From positions 744,001-808,000 of the forward strand of contig NZ_JAPKNH010000001.1 in the NCBI RefSeq assembly GCF_026344005.1: 64,000 bases of DNA. The letters run 5' to 3'. Both the position numbers and the translations under genes were made by a program. Below are positions 17,441 to 26,185 of the stretch, in pieces (position 1 is the first letter of the stretch; the number at the start of each line of letters is the position of its first letter). The DNA comes from Kaistia terrae. Lineage in GTDB: Bacteria; Pseudomonadota; Alphaproteobacteria; Rhizobiales; Kaistiaceae. The notes under the pieces are model-generated. The model saw only the letters and a list, made by a program, of their open reading frames with translations, searched no databases and was not told the origin of the DNA.

Positions 17441-18468
17441 GCCGGATCCTGATCGCGAGCGACGCCTGGCATCCGCAGATCAACGGGGTCGTGCGGACGC
17501 TGGAGCGACTGGCCCGGCATCTGCCGGAATTCGGCGCGACGCCCCTCCTGCTGACGCCGGAAGGCTATCGCACGGTCCCATGCCCGACCTATCCCGAGAT
17601 CCGGCTGACCCTCGCCGCTCCCGGTGCGATCGGTCGGCGGCTCGACGAGGCAGCTCCCGATCATGTCCACATCGCTACCGAAGGGCCGATCGGCTACGCC
17701 GTGCGGCGTTGGTGCCGCAAGCGTGGGCGGATCTTCACGACCAGCTATCACACGCGGTTTCCCGAATATCTCGCCGCACGCCTGCCTGTGCCCGTCGACT
17801 GGACCTATGCGGCGCTGCGAGCCTTCCACAATTCCGGCGCGGGATGCATGGTCGCCACCGCATCGTTGCAGGCTGAACTGGCAGGGCGCGGCTTCACCCA
17901 TCTGATGCGCTGGTCGCGCGGCGTCGATGCGGAGCTGTTCAACCCCGCCCGGCGCAGCGAGATCCTCGATCTGCCGCGGCCGATCTTCCTCTATGTCGGT
18001 CGCGTCGCCGTCGAGAAGAACATCGGCGCCTTCCTCGATCTCGACCTGCCGGGCAGCAAGGTCGTCGTCGGCGACGGCCCGGCGCTGGAAAGCCTGAAGC
18101 GCGCCCATCCGGAAGTCTCGTTCCTCGGCAGCAAGGTCGGCAACGCCCTGGCCGATGTCTATGCGGCGTCGGATTGCTTCGTCTTTCCAAGCCGCACCGA
18201 CACGTTCGGCGTCGTCATGCTCGAGGCGATGGCGTCCGGCCTGCCGGTGGCGGCCTTTCCGGTCGCCGGCCCGCGCGACGTCGTCGGCGGGACGGGGGCG
18301 GGCGTTCTCGACGAGGATTTGCGCAAGGCGGCGCTGACGGCGCTCGATATCCCGCGCGACGAATGCCGCGCCGTGGCGCTGCGCCATTCCTGGCAGGCGG
18401 CGACGCGACAGTTTCTCGACAACGTTCTGGCCGCGCAAAAAGGCTGCGCTGGCCGCGCTTTCGTGTAA
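17437..18468 (+). CDS. agt: GT4 family glycosyltransferase, probable diacylglycerol glycosyltransferase (Agt-like)
   Basis: A 343-aa GT-B enzyme. The N-terminal half has SDAWHPQINGVVRTLERLA, typical of GT4; the C-terminal half has the donor-binding FLYVGRVAVEKNI and the E-x7-E-like region SRTDTFGVVMLEAMASGLPVA. It overlaps plcP by four bases. In other alphaproteobacteria the plcP-agt pair replaces phospholipids with glycolipids when phosphate is scarce, the transferase adding hexose or glucuronate to the diacylglycerol that PlcP releases. The sugar used here cannot be read. A mannosyltransferase of other function is the alternative. Confidence 0.8.
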   Translation: MSRILIASDAWHPQINGVVRTLERLARHLPEFGATPLLLTPEGYRTVPCPTYPEIRLTLAAPGAIGRRLDEAAPDHVHIATEGPIGYAVRRWCRKRGRIFTTSYHTRFPEYLAARLPVPVDWTYAALRAFHNSGAGCMVATASLQAELAGRGFTHLMRWSRGVDAELFNPARRSEILDLPRPIFLYVGRVAVEKNIGAFLDLDLPGSKVVVGDGPALESLKRAHPEVSFLGSKVGNALADVYAASDCFVFPSRTDTFGVVMLEAMASGLPVAAFPVAGPRDVVGGTGAGVLDEDLRKAALTALDIPRDECRAVALRHSWQAATRQFLDNVLAAQKGCAGRAFV

Positions 18469-18503
18469 CGTTAAGGGCGTCCCACACGGCCGTTGGCAGA
18501 GTC

Positions 18504-19475
18504 ATGACCCCCACCATTGACGATATCCGCATGGCAGCGAAGCGCATCGCTGCTGAAGCCATTCGCACGCCGCTGATTTCCAGCCCGGCGCTGGACGAGA
18601 TCACCGGCGGGCGGATTTATCTCAAGTGTGAGAACCTCCAGCGCACGGGCTCGTTCAAGTTTCGCGGCGCCTTCAATGCCATCGCCTCGTTGAGCGAAGC
18701 GGAGCGGGCGCATGGCATCGTGGCCTCGTCCTCCGGCAATCATGCGCAGGGCATCGCGGAAGCGGCGCGGCTGTTCGGCGTACCCGCCACCATCGTCATG
18801 CCGGGCGACGCGCCCGCCGCGAAACGCGAAGGCACGCGCCAGCGTGGCGCTTCGATCGTCGCCTATGACCGGGCCAGCGACGATCGTGATGCCATCACAG
18901 CCTCGATTGTCGCGGAGACGGGGGCGGAGCTCATTCACGCCTATAATGACGGTCGCGTCATTGCCGGGCAGGGCACCATCGGCCTCGAGATCGCCGAGGA
19001 TCTGGCCAAGCGCGGCGAGCATGCCGATATCGTGGTCGTACCCTGCGGCGGCGGCGGCATGTCGGCCGGCATCGGACTGGCGATCGCGGCGGAAAGCCCC
19101 AACACGCAGGTCTTTTTGGCCGAGCCGGCTGGCTTTGACGATTATGCCCGCTCGCTGGCTTCGGGCTCGATCCAGCGCAATCCGCGGACGGATGGTTCGA
19201 TCTGCGATGCGCTGATGGCGCCGCAGCCGGGAGCCATCGGCTTTGCCATCAACCGCGCGACGGGCGCGCGGGCTGTCGCCGTGTCCGATATCGATGCCAT
19301 GGCCGCCGTGGCCTTCGCGTTCCGGACGTTGAAGCTGGTTGTCGAACCGGGCGGCGCCGCCGCCTTGGCCAGCCTGCTGTCCGGCCGCATCGATGCGCGT
19401 GGCAAGACGGTGGTCATCCTGCTCTCCGGCGGCAATATCGACCCGGACGTTCTGGAGCGCGCGCTCGCGGCGTGA
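18504..19475 (+). CDS. Threonine/serine dehydratase (PLP fold type II)
   Basis: A 323-aa enzyme of the threonine ammonia-lyase/serine racemase family. The PLP lysine is in RTGSFKFRGA (about residue 51), the asparagine loop is SSSGNHAQGIAEAA, and the phosphate-binding glycine loop is PCGGGGMSAG. It lacks the C-terminal ACT domain of biosynthetic IlvA, so it is probably catabolic, a serine racemase, or acts on a hydroxy-amino acid. The ATG at 18504 is chosen because similarity begins there; the frame is open further upstream inside agt. Confidence 0.88.
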   Translation: MTPTIDDIRMAAKRIAAEAIRTPLISSPALDEITGGRIYLKCENLQRTGSFKFRGAFNAIASLSEAERAHGIVASSSGNHAQGIAEAARLFGVPATIVMPGDAPAAKREGTRQRGASIVAYDRASDDRDAITASIVAETGAELIHAYNDGRVIAGQGTIGLEIAEDLAKRGEHADIVVVPCGGGGMSAGIGLAIAAESPNTQVFLAEPAGFDDYARSLASGSIQRNPRTDGSICDALMAPQPGAIGFAINRATGARAVAVSDIDAMAAVAFAFRTLKLVVEPGGAAALASLLSGRIDARGKTVVILLSGGNIDPDVLERALAA

Positions 19476-19582
19476 TATCGGCTGCTTCCCGTTCGGACGG
19501 GAGAATCGATCCGTAGGCGCATCCCCCTGCGCTCTTCTTCTTGCGCCGCGCCATTCGCGCCGGCTTTCAGGTTTCAGGCATC

Positions 19583-20770
19583 ATGGTTGCCGCGCCGCGC
19601 CATTTCGGCCCCCGCATCTCGCTCTTCTATACGGGCTTTTTCGTCGTCGGCGGTTTGATGACGCCGTTCTTCCCGGTCTGGCTGCATCAGCGCGGGCTGA
19701 CGCCGGAGCAGATCGGCGTCTGTCTCGCCTTTCCGCTCGCGGCGCGGCTGCTGTTCATGCCGGTTGGAAGCGCCTTGGCGGACCGCGCCCCGAACCGGCG
19801 CTTTGCCGTCATCATCTTCGCGCTGCTCGGGCTACTGTTCTTCATTCCGGCGACGATGGTCGGTGGCTACTGGCCGATCCTCGTCCTGACCGGAATTGCC
19901 ACGGCGACGCTCGGCCTGACCATGCCGGCCATCGATGCTCTGGCCTTGACCGGCGTACGCCGCTTCGGGCTCGACTATGGCAAGATGCGGGTGTGGGGAT
20001 CGATCAGCTTCATCGTTGTCAGCCTCGCCGGCGGCGTCATCTTCGGGCATTTCGGCCCCGCTTCGCTCTCGCCCATGCTGATCGGCGGCTATGTCATCGC
20101 GGCGCTGTCGGCCTTCCTGCTGCCGGTTACACCGCCCGGGATCCGCGCCGCCGATGATGCGGCGAAGCCGGAGCCCGTTTCGGCGCGCTCGATCCTGATG
20201 AGCCGCAGCTTCCTCGTCGTGATGGCCTCGACTGCTTTCATCACAGCGACCCATGCCGTCTTCTACAGCTTCGGCACGATCCAGTGGGAAAAGCTCGGCT
20301 TCAGCGGCGGCGAGATCGGCCTGCTCTGGGCGTCGGGCGTCGTCGCCGAGATCGCCATGTTCTTCGTATCGGGCAAGGCGCTTCGCCGCGTGCCGCCCGA
20401 GCGGCTGATCCTGATCGGGGCCATCGCGGCGCTGGTGCGGTGGAGCCTGTTTCCGCTGGCGACCGAGCTTTGGTCGTCCCTGGCGCTGCAGATGCTGCAT
20501 GCACTGACCTTCGCGGCTGTCTATGCCGGCATGCAGCTTGCCATTGCCCGCGACGTGCCGGAGGAAATGACTGCCTCGGCGCAGGGCATTTCGCAGACGA
20601 CGTCGGGTCTGGCGCTGGCGCTCGCGACCCTGCTGTCAGGACCGCTCTATGCCCATCTTGGCGCGATGGCTTTTCCCGTCATGGGGATCGGCGGCGTCTT
20701 GGCCATCCTTGTTCTGCTATTGCCGAAGGATACCCGGCCTAGCCCCATAGCGCGGGAGCGGGCGGGCTGA
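19583..20770 (+). CDS. MFS transporter (MFS_1-like, phenylpropionate/nucleoside permease type)
   Basis: A membrane protein of about 395 aa with 12 predicted helices. It resembles the MFS_1-like branch (HcaT-type): an N-terminal SLFYTGFFVVGGLMTPFFPVWL, the LADRAPNRR loop after helix 2 corresponding to the MFS motif, and a conserved YGKMRVWGSISFI segment. The substrate is unknown. The start is taken at the ATG at 19583; a TTG at 19541 is in frame. Its 3' end overlaps the convergent dgcA-like gene by 32 bp. Confidence 0.86.
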   Translation: MVAAPRHFGPRISLFYTGFFVVGGLMTPFFPVWLHQRGLTPEQIGVCLAFPLAARLLFMPVGSALADRAPNRRFAVIIFALLGLLFFIPATMVGGYWPILVLTGIATATLGLTMPAIDALALTGVRRFGLDYGKMRVWGSISFIVVSLAGGVIFGHFGPASLSPMLIGGYVIAALSAFLLPVTPPGIRAADDAAKPEPVSARSILMSRSFLVVMASTAFITATHAVFYSFGTIQWEKLGFSGGEIGLLWASGVVAEIAMFFVSGKALRRVPPERLILIGAIAALVRWSLFPLATELWSSLALQMLHALTFAAVYAGMQLAIARDVPEEMTASAQGISQTTSGLALALATLLSGPLYAHLGAMAFPVMGIGGVLAILVLLLPKDTRPSPIARERAG

Positions 20771-21722
20771 CGAGGCTGCCCTCGTAGACGAGGCCCGGCG
20801 AACGATCGCGCGCCAGCAGCAGCGGGCCGTCAAGATCGACGAACTGGGCGTCCTGCGCCAGCAGCACCGCCGGCGCCATGGCGAGCGACGTGCCCACCAT
20901 GCAGCCGATCATCAGCGTGAAGCCAAGCGCTTCCGCCGACTTGCGCAGGCGCAGCGCCTCGGTGAGGCCGCCGGTCTTGTCCAGCTTGATGTTGATCGCG
21001 TCGTAGCTGCCGACGAGATGGCCGAGATCATCCGCGACATGCAGGCTCTCGTCGGCACAGACCGGTACAGGCCGGTCGAGATGGCGAAGCAGTTCGTCCT
21101 TGCCGGCGGGAAGCGGCTGTTCGATCAGTTCGACGCCCGCCTCGACACAGGCGCGCATGTTGGCGTCGAAATTCTCCGCCGACCACGCCTCGTTGGCATC
21201 GACGATGATCCGGCTCGTCGGAGCGCCGCGCCGGACCGCCGCGATCCGTTCGATGTCGCCGTCGCCGCCGAGCTTCACCTTGAGGAGAGGGCGGTGCGAG
21301 GCGACTCGCGCCGCCTCCGCCATGCTGGCGGCTGTGCCGAGGCTCAGCGTATAGGCCGTGATCAACGCCTTGGGCGCGACGATGCCGAGCGTGTCGGCGA
21401 CGGAGATGCCGCTGCGCTTGGCTTCGAGGTCCCACAGCGCACAATCAATGGCGTTGCGGGCAGCCCCCGGCGGCATCGCGGCACGCAGCGCTTCGCGGTC
21501 GGGCGGGCCGGAAAAGGTTTCGAGCGCGGCGCGGATCGTGGCGACGACTCCCTCGACCGTCTCGCCGTAGCGCGCATAGGGCACGCATTCGCCGTGTCCC
21601 GTCCACGCGCCGTCCCGCAGCGTGACGACGACGACATGGGCTTCGGTGCGGGAGCCACGCGAGATGACGAAACTGCCGGCGATCGGCCAGCTTTCGACAT
21701 CGACGGAAGCAGAGAAGGTCAT
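20739..21722 (-). CDS. dgcA: Enolase-superfamily epimerase, probable N-acetyl-D-glutamate racemase DgcA
   Basis: A 327-aa enzyme of the muconate-lactonizing/dipeptide epimerase group. Catalytic parts are visible: the KxK motif (LLKVKLGG), three metal ligands in VDANEAW, IEQPL and CADES, and the second catalytic lysine in NIKLDKTGG. Its start overlaps the stop of the DUF1611 gene by four bases. That pairing matches the DgcN-DgcA D-glutamate catabolic pathway, in which DgcA epimerises N-acetyl-D-glutamate. An L-Ala-D/L-Glu dipeptide epimerase for murein peptide recycling is the main alternative. Confidence 0.82.
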   Translation of the reverse strand: MTFSASVDVESWPIAGSFVISRGSRTEAHVVVVTLRDGAWTGHGECVPYARYGETVEGVVATIRAALETFSGPPDREALRAAMPPGAARNAIDCALWDLEAKRSGISVADTLGIVAPKALITAYTLSLGTAASMAEAARVASHRPLLKVKLGGDGDIERIAAVRRGAPTSRIIVDANEAWSAENFDANMRACVEAGVELIEQPLPAGKDELLRHLDRPVPVCADESLHVADDLGHLVGSYDAINIKLDKTGGLTEALRLRKSAEALGFTLMIGCMVGTSLAMAPAVLLAQDAQFVDLDGPLLLARDRSPGLVYEGSLVSPPAPALWG

Positions 21723-22732
21723 GAGCGAGGGAAGTCCTGCAGGATGCGGTCGACGATCGGGCCGACGCCGGTACGGATCGGATCGACGGCGGGAATACCA
21801 TGTTCGCTCGCCGCCGCATCGAGCACTTTTCGCGCCGCCTCGTCATCGAGCGCCTGGGTGTTGATGGCGATGCCGACGCAGCGGATGACGGGGTTGGTCA
21901 GCCGGCCACAGGCGATCGTCAGGTCGATCACCTGCTGGATCGACGGCAGGGGATGCTCTACGCCCCGCATCGTGATGCGGGTCGGCTCATGGCAGACGAC
22001 GAAGGCGTCGGGTTGCGCGCCATGCAGAAGGCCCAGCGTCACGCCGGCGAAGGAGGGGTGAAAGAGCGAACCCTGCCCCTCGATCAGATCCCAATGGTTG
22101 GTTTCCGCTTCCGGCGACAGCCACTCGACCGCGCCGGAGATGAAATCGGCCACAACGGCGTCAATGGCGACGCCCCGGCCGGAAATGAACACGCCGGTCT
22201 GCCCGGTGGCCCGAAAATCGGCATCGAGGCCGGCGGCCCGCATGCCGCGCTCCAGCGCCAGGGCCGTGTATTTCTTGCCGACCGAACAATCGGTGCCGAC
22301 CGTCAGCAGGCGCAGGCCGCTGCGTTTGGTTCCCTTTCCGGTGGCGAAGCGCTGCGTCGAATGGCGGACGTCGTGCAGCTTGCCGCCGGAGCGCGCGGCC
22401 GCGTCGCGGATCGCCGGATTGTCACTGAGGCGCGAGTGCAGCCCCGTCGCCACGTCAAAGCCAGCTTCGAGCGCTTCGACGATCGAGGCGACCCAGTGAT
22501 CGGGCAGCACGCCGCCGGCATTCACCGCGCCGACGATCATGGTTCGAACGCCGGCCTCTCGGGCCTCGGCGATCGTCATGTCGGGAATATTCGCGTCCGC
22601 ACGGCATCCGGCGAGTCGCAACTGGCCGAGGCACCACTCCGGACGCCAATCGACGATGCCGAGCGCCGTCTTGGCCGCCAGGGCGTCAGGAACGTCACCC
22701 AAAAACAACAGGTAGGGTGTTGCGATCTGCAT
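21719..22732 (-). CDS. dgcN: DUF1611 protein, probable N-acetyltransferase DgcN
   Basis: A 337-aa protein with a Rossmann-like N-terminus and a P-loop-like LLTVGTDCSVGKKYTAL near residue 140, typical of DUF1611. Later conserved blocks are GQTGVFISGRGVAIDAVVADF and WDLIEGQGSLFHPSFAGVTLGLLHG. In the D-glutamate pathway this protein acetylates D-glutamate. The ATG at 22732 fits homologues; the frame extends to 22840. It is transcribed divergently from the Mla operon and together with dgcA. Confidence 0.8.
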   Translation of the reverse strand: MQIATPYLLFLGDVPDALAAKTALGIVDWRPEWCLGQLRLAGCRADANIPDMTIAEAREAGVRTMIVGAVNAGGVLPDHWVASIVEALEAGFDVATGLHSRLSDNPAIRDAAARSGGKLHDVRHSTQRFATGKGTKRSGLRLLTVGTDCSVGKKYTALALERGMRAAGLDADFRATGQTGVFISGRGVAIDAVVADFISGAVEWLSPEAETNHWDLIEGQGSLFHPSFAGVTLGLLHGAQPDAFVVCHEPTRITMRGVEHPLPSIQQVIDLTIACGRLTNPVIRCVGIAINTQALDDEAARKVLDAAASEHGIPAVDPIRTGVGPIVDRILQDFPRS

Positions 22733-22881
22733 CCCGACTTCCTTTCCAGCCAAGGGCTTGCCCGCGCTTCCTTGCTCGTGCAAACACCTATGAGGTAGGG
22801 AGCTTAGGAGGCGCCCAGCGGCGCCACAAGCCCCGCGCAAGCGCCCCTATCCCGGATGCAGGCTTCGAACGCGGAGCGGTC

Positions 22882-24018
22882 GTGGCAACGGCAATTGTAG
22901 CGCAACTCGATTTTTCGGACACCGACGGGCAAGCCCGGTTGCGGGCGGTTGGCTCATGGACCGTGCGCACCGTTGGCAATCTCGAGCCGTCGATCGACAA
23001 GGCAATCTCCGACGTTTCCGGCGCGACGGTCATCGACCTGTCCGGCATCGAGCACATCGATACCGCAGGCGCCTGGCTGCTCACGCGGCTCCACCGCGGA
23101 CTGAGCGCCAAGGAAGGCGACGTCTCGGTCGAAGGCGCCTCCGAGAATGCCCAGCGGCTACTCGACGCGCTCAATCCGACCGAGCGCGAAACACCGCCAC
23201 CGCCGCCGCAGATCGGCGCCGCGCAGGAACTCGTCGAGGCCGTCGGCCGGACGATGTATTTCTCGTGGCAGGATCTGCTCGCCGGCCTGAACATTCTGGG
23301 CGGCGTCACGCGCGGCCTCGCACGGGCCATACGCCACCCGGCGCGGTTCCGCATCACGTCGATCATCTTCCACATCGATCGCACCGGCCTGCGCGCCGTG
23401 CCGATCATCACGCTGATGTCGCTGCTGATCGGCGCGATCATCGCGCAGCAGAGCGCCTTCCAGCTCCGCGCGTTCGGCGCCGAGATCTTTTCCGTCGACC
23501 TCGTGGCAATCCTGGTGCTGCGCGAGATCGGCGTCCTGCTGACGGCGATCATGATCGCCGGCCGCTCCGGCAGCGCCATCACGGCCGAAATCGGCTCGAT
23601 GAAGATGCGCGAGGAGATCGACGCGCTCAGCGTGATCGGCGTCGATCCCGTCGAAGTGCTGATCATGCCCCGGATCGTGGCGCTGATCATCGCCTTGCCG
23701 ATGCTTGTGTTCCTGGCCGACATCGCCGCGCTCGTCGGCGGTGGGCTGGTGAGCTGGGTGTATATCGGCATTGCGCCGGAGGCCTATATCGACCGGGTGC
23801 GCGACGCGGTCGCGCTCAACACGCTCTTCGTCGGCCTGATCAAGGCGCCGTTCATGGCCCTGATCATCGGCATCATCGCGGCCTCGGAAGGCCTGAGCGT
23901 GCGCGGCAGCGCCGCGTCGCTTGGCCAGCACACCACCGCTGCGGTGGTGAAGTCGATCTTCATGGTGATCGTCGTCGACGGCCTGTTCGCCCTCTACTTC
24001 GCAGCGGTGAACTACTGA
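22882..24018 (+). CDS. mlaE: MlaE family ABC permease with N-terminal STAS domain
   Basis: A 378-aa inner-membrane subunit of a phospholipid transporter. An N-terminal STAS-like domain (about residues 5-105, with DLSGIEHIDTAGAWLL) corresponds to the separate MlaB of E. coli, fused here to the permease. The permease domain carries the signature EIGVLLTAIMIAGRSGSAITAEIGSM in conserved order, with five or six hydrophobic segments. The start is a GTG preceded by GGAG; upstream codons in the frame show no similarity. It begins a four-gene operon (permease, ATPase, MCE protein, lipoprotein). Confidence 0.9.
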   Translation: MATAIVAQLDFSDTDGQARLRAVGSWTVRTVGNLEPSIDKAISDVSGATVIDLSGIEHIDTAGAWLLTRLHRGLSAKEGDVSVEGASENAQRLLDALNPTERETPPPPPQIGAAQELVEAVGRTMYFSWQDLLAGLNILGGVTRGLARAIRHPARFRITSIIFHIDRTGLRAVPIITLMSLLIGAIIAQQSAFQLRAFGAEIFSVDLVAILVLREIGVLLTAIMIAGRSGSAITAEIGSMKMREEIDALSVIGVDPVEVLIMPRIVALIIALPMLVFLADIAALVGGGLVSWVYIGIAPEAYIDRVRDAVALNTLFVGLIKAPFMALIIGIIAASEGLSVRGSAASLGQHTTAAVVKSIFMVIVVDGLFALYFAAVNY

Positions 24019-24020
24019 TC

Positions 24021-24815
24021 ATGGCAGAGCCGTTGAACGGGCATGGCAGCGAGAGGGAAGTCGTTATCAGCGGCCGTGGAATCACGGTCGGCTTCGGCGA
24101 CCGGCTGATCCTCGAAAATCTCGATATCGACGTCTATCGCGGCGAGATCCTGGGCGTCGTCGGCGCTTCCGGCACCGGCAAGTCGGTGCTGCTGCGCACG
24201 ATCCTCGGCCTTCAGTCCAAGCGGGCAGGGTCCGTCGAGATCCTCGGCACGCCCTATGACGATGCCGACGCCGATACGCGCGCCTCGATCGATCGCCGGC
24301 TCGGCGTTCTGTTCCAGCAGGGCGCGCTGTTTTCGTCGCTGACGGTGCTTCAGAACGTCGAATTCCCGATGCGCGAGCATCTGCATCTGTCGCAGCGGCT
24401 GATGGATGAACTGGCGCGCGTGAAGATCGACCTCGTCGGTTTGGCGCCGGAAGCGGCCGACCGCATGCCCTCCGAGCTTTCCGGCGGCATGATCAAGCGC
24501 GCCAGCCTGGCGCGGGCGCTGGCGATGGATCCGGCCATCGTCTTCCTCGACGAACCGACCTCGGGCCTCGACCCGATCGGCGCGGCCGAGTTCGATGAAT
24601 TGATCGCCACCCTTCGCGATACTTTAGGGCTCACCGTGTTCATGGTAACCCATGACCTGGATAGCCTTCACACCGTATGCGACCGAATCGCGGTATTGGG
24701 CGAGCGACATGTGCTGATCGAGGGAACCATGCAGGATATGCTGGATTTCGATGATCCCTGGGTTCAGAAATATTTCCGCGGCGTGCGTGCGCGTCGCGTG
24801 GAGAACGAAGTTTAA
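24021..24815 (+). CDS. mlaF: ABC transporter ATP-binding protein (MlaF-like)
   Basis: A 264-aa ATPase that powers lipid movement across the periplasm. Walker A is GASGTGKS, the Q-loop is in VLFQQGALFSSLTV, the signature reads LSGGMIKRASLARAL, Walker B is IVFLDEPTSGLDP and the H-loop is MVTHD. The LSGGM variant is typical of MlaF. It begins 2 bp after mlaE and overlaps mlaD by one base (TAATG). Confidence 0.94.
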   Translation: MAEPLNGHGSEREVVISGRGITVGFGDRLILENLDIDVYRGEILGVVGASGTGKSVLLRTILGLQSKRAGSVEILGTPYDDADADTRASIDRRLGVLFQQGALFSSLTVLQNVEFPMREHLHLSQRLMDELARVKIDLVGLAPEAADRMPSELSGGMIKRASLARALAMDPAIVFLDEPTSGLDPIGAAEFDELIATLRDTLGLTVFMVTHDLDSLHTVCDRIAVLGERHVLIEGTMQDMLDFDDPWVQKYFRGVRARRVENEV

Positions 24816-26185
24816 TGGAAACGCGCGCCAACTATGCAACGATCGGACTGTTCACGCTGGGCGTGATTGTTGCCTGCTTCGTCTTCATCTACTGGCTCGC
24901 GCGTTATGACGAGAGCGGCATCCGCAAGCCGCTGCGCATCCTCATTCCCGGATCGGTCACCGGCCTTGCTCCCGGCAGCCAGGTTCTCTTCAACGGCATC
25001 AAGGTCGGCGAAGTGAATACGCTCCGGATCAATCCGGACGATCCGAACGAGGTCGAGGCGATGGTTTCCGTCGACCCGAACCAGCCGATCAAGAAAGACA
25101 CCAAGGCTTCGCTGGGCATTCAGGGACTGACCGGCATTGCCTATGTCGAGTTGAGGGGCGGCACGGGCTCGCTGCCGAACCTCCTCGACCAGCAGGGCAT
25201 TCCGACTCTGACGGCGCAGGGATCCGGCCTGCAGGACCTGATCGCCAGCGCCCAGGAACTCGTGGCCAAGGTCAACACGGCGGTCGATCGCGTCAACGGC
25301 TTCATCGATACGGCCGAGCCGGCGCTGAACGTTTCCGTCAAGAACATCCAGACCTTCACAGGCGCTCTGGCCGAGAATGCGGACGGCGTGAAGGAATTCA
25401 TGGCCAATGTCGGCGACCTCTCCAAGCGGATCGGCTCGCTATCGGAAAGCCTGAGCGGCGTCGTCGGCAAGGCTGACAAGATCATCTCGGCGATCAATCC
25501 CGCCAAGGTGGCCGATACCCTCGACAACATCGCCAGCGTGACCGAAAAGCTCTCGGCATCGTCGGACGCCTTCCCCGAAATCATCGGCAATGTAAAGCAG
25601 ATCTCCGAGCAGTTGGAGACCGCGCTGGCCGGTGCCGAGAAGATCATCGCGGCGGTCCAGGTCGAGGCCGTCAAGAGCACGATCAACGACATCGCCATGG
25701 TCGCCCGGCGCGTCCAGACGGCCACCGTCGACGTCAACAAGATCGTCGCGGACGCGGGCAAGACCGTCTCCGACGCCAGGGATTTCGTCGCCGGCGTCAA
25801 GGAAAAGCAGCCCGACATCGATCTGATCGTCAACAATACCCGCGACATGGTGCAGAAGCTGAATGCCGCCTCGACCCGTATCGACGGCATTCTCGGCAAG
25901 GTGCAGGACCTCGTGTCCGATCCAAACGGCAAGAACTTCTTCGCCGAGGCGACCGCCGCCGCCGCCGCGATCCGCAAGGTCGCCGAGGCGTTCTCTGGCA
26001 AGGCCGGGCAGATTGCCGACAACCTCGCCAATTTCAGCGGCAGGGGCCTGCGCAACGTGGACGGTCTCGTCGATCAGTTGCGCCGGACAACGACGCAGTT
26101 CGATCGGGCGATCAATTCGATCCAGAGCAATCCGCAGCGTCTCATCTTTGGCAATCCGACGGTACAGGACTACAACCGGAAATGA
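24815..26185 (+). CDS. mlaD: MCE/MlaD family lipid-transport protein
   Basis: A 456-aa protein anchored by one N-terminal helix (about residues 7-28), followed by an MCE domain (about 38-115, with SVTGLAPGSQVLFNGIKVGEV) and a long Val/Lys/Ile-rich helical region up to about residue 420. MCE proteins form hexameric rings or tubes that carry phospholipids between membranes; the long helical tail is typical of the larger non-E. coli types. The stop overlaps the lipoprotein start (ATGA). Confidence 0.92.
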   Translation: METRANYATIGLFTLGVIVACFVFIYWLARYDESGIRKPLRILIPGSVTGLAPGSQVLFNGIKVGEVNTLRINPDDPNEVEAMVSVDPNQPIKKDTKASLGIQGLTGIAYVELRGGTGSLPNLLDQQGIPTLTAQGSGLQDLIASAQELVAKVNTAVDRVNGFIDTAEPALNVSVKNIQTFTGALAENADGVKEFMANVGDLSKRIGSLSESLSGVVGKADKIISAINPAKVADTLDNIASVTEKLSASSDAFPEIIGNVKQISEQLETALAGAEKIIAAVQVEAVKSTINDIAMVARRVQTATVDVNKIVADAGKTVSDARDFVAGVKEKQPDIDLIVNNTRDMVQKLNAASTRIDGILGKVQDLVSDPNGKNFFAEATAAAAAIRKVAEAFSGKAGQIADNLANFSGRGLRNVDGLVDQLRRTTTQFDRAINSIQSNPQRLIFGNPTVQDYNRK

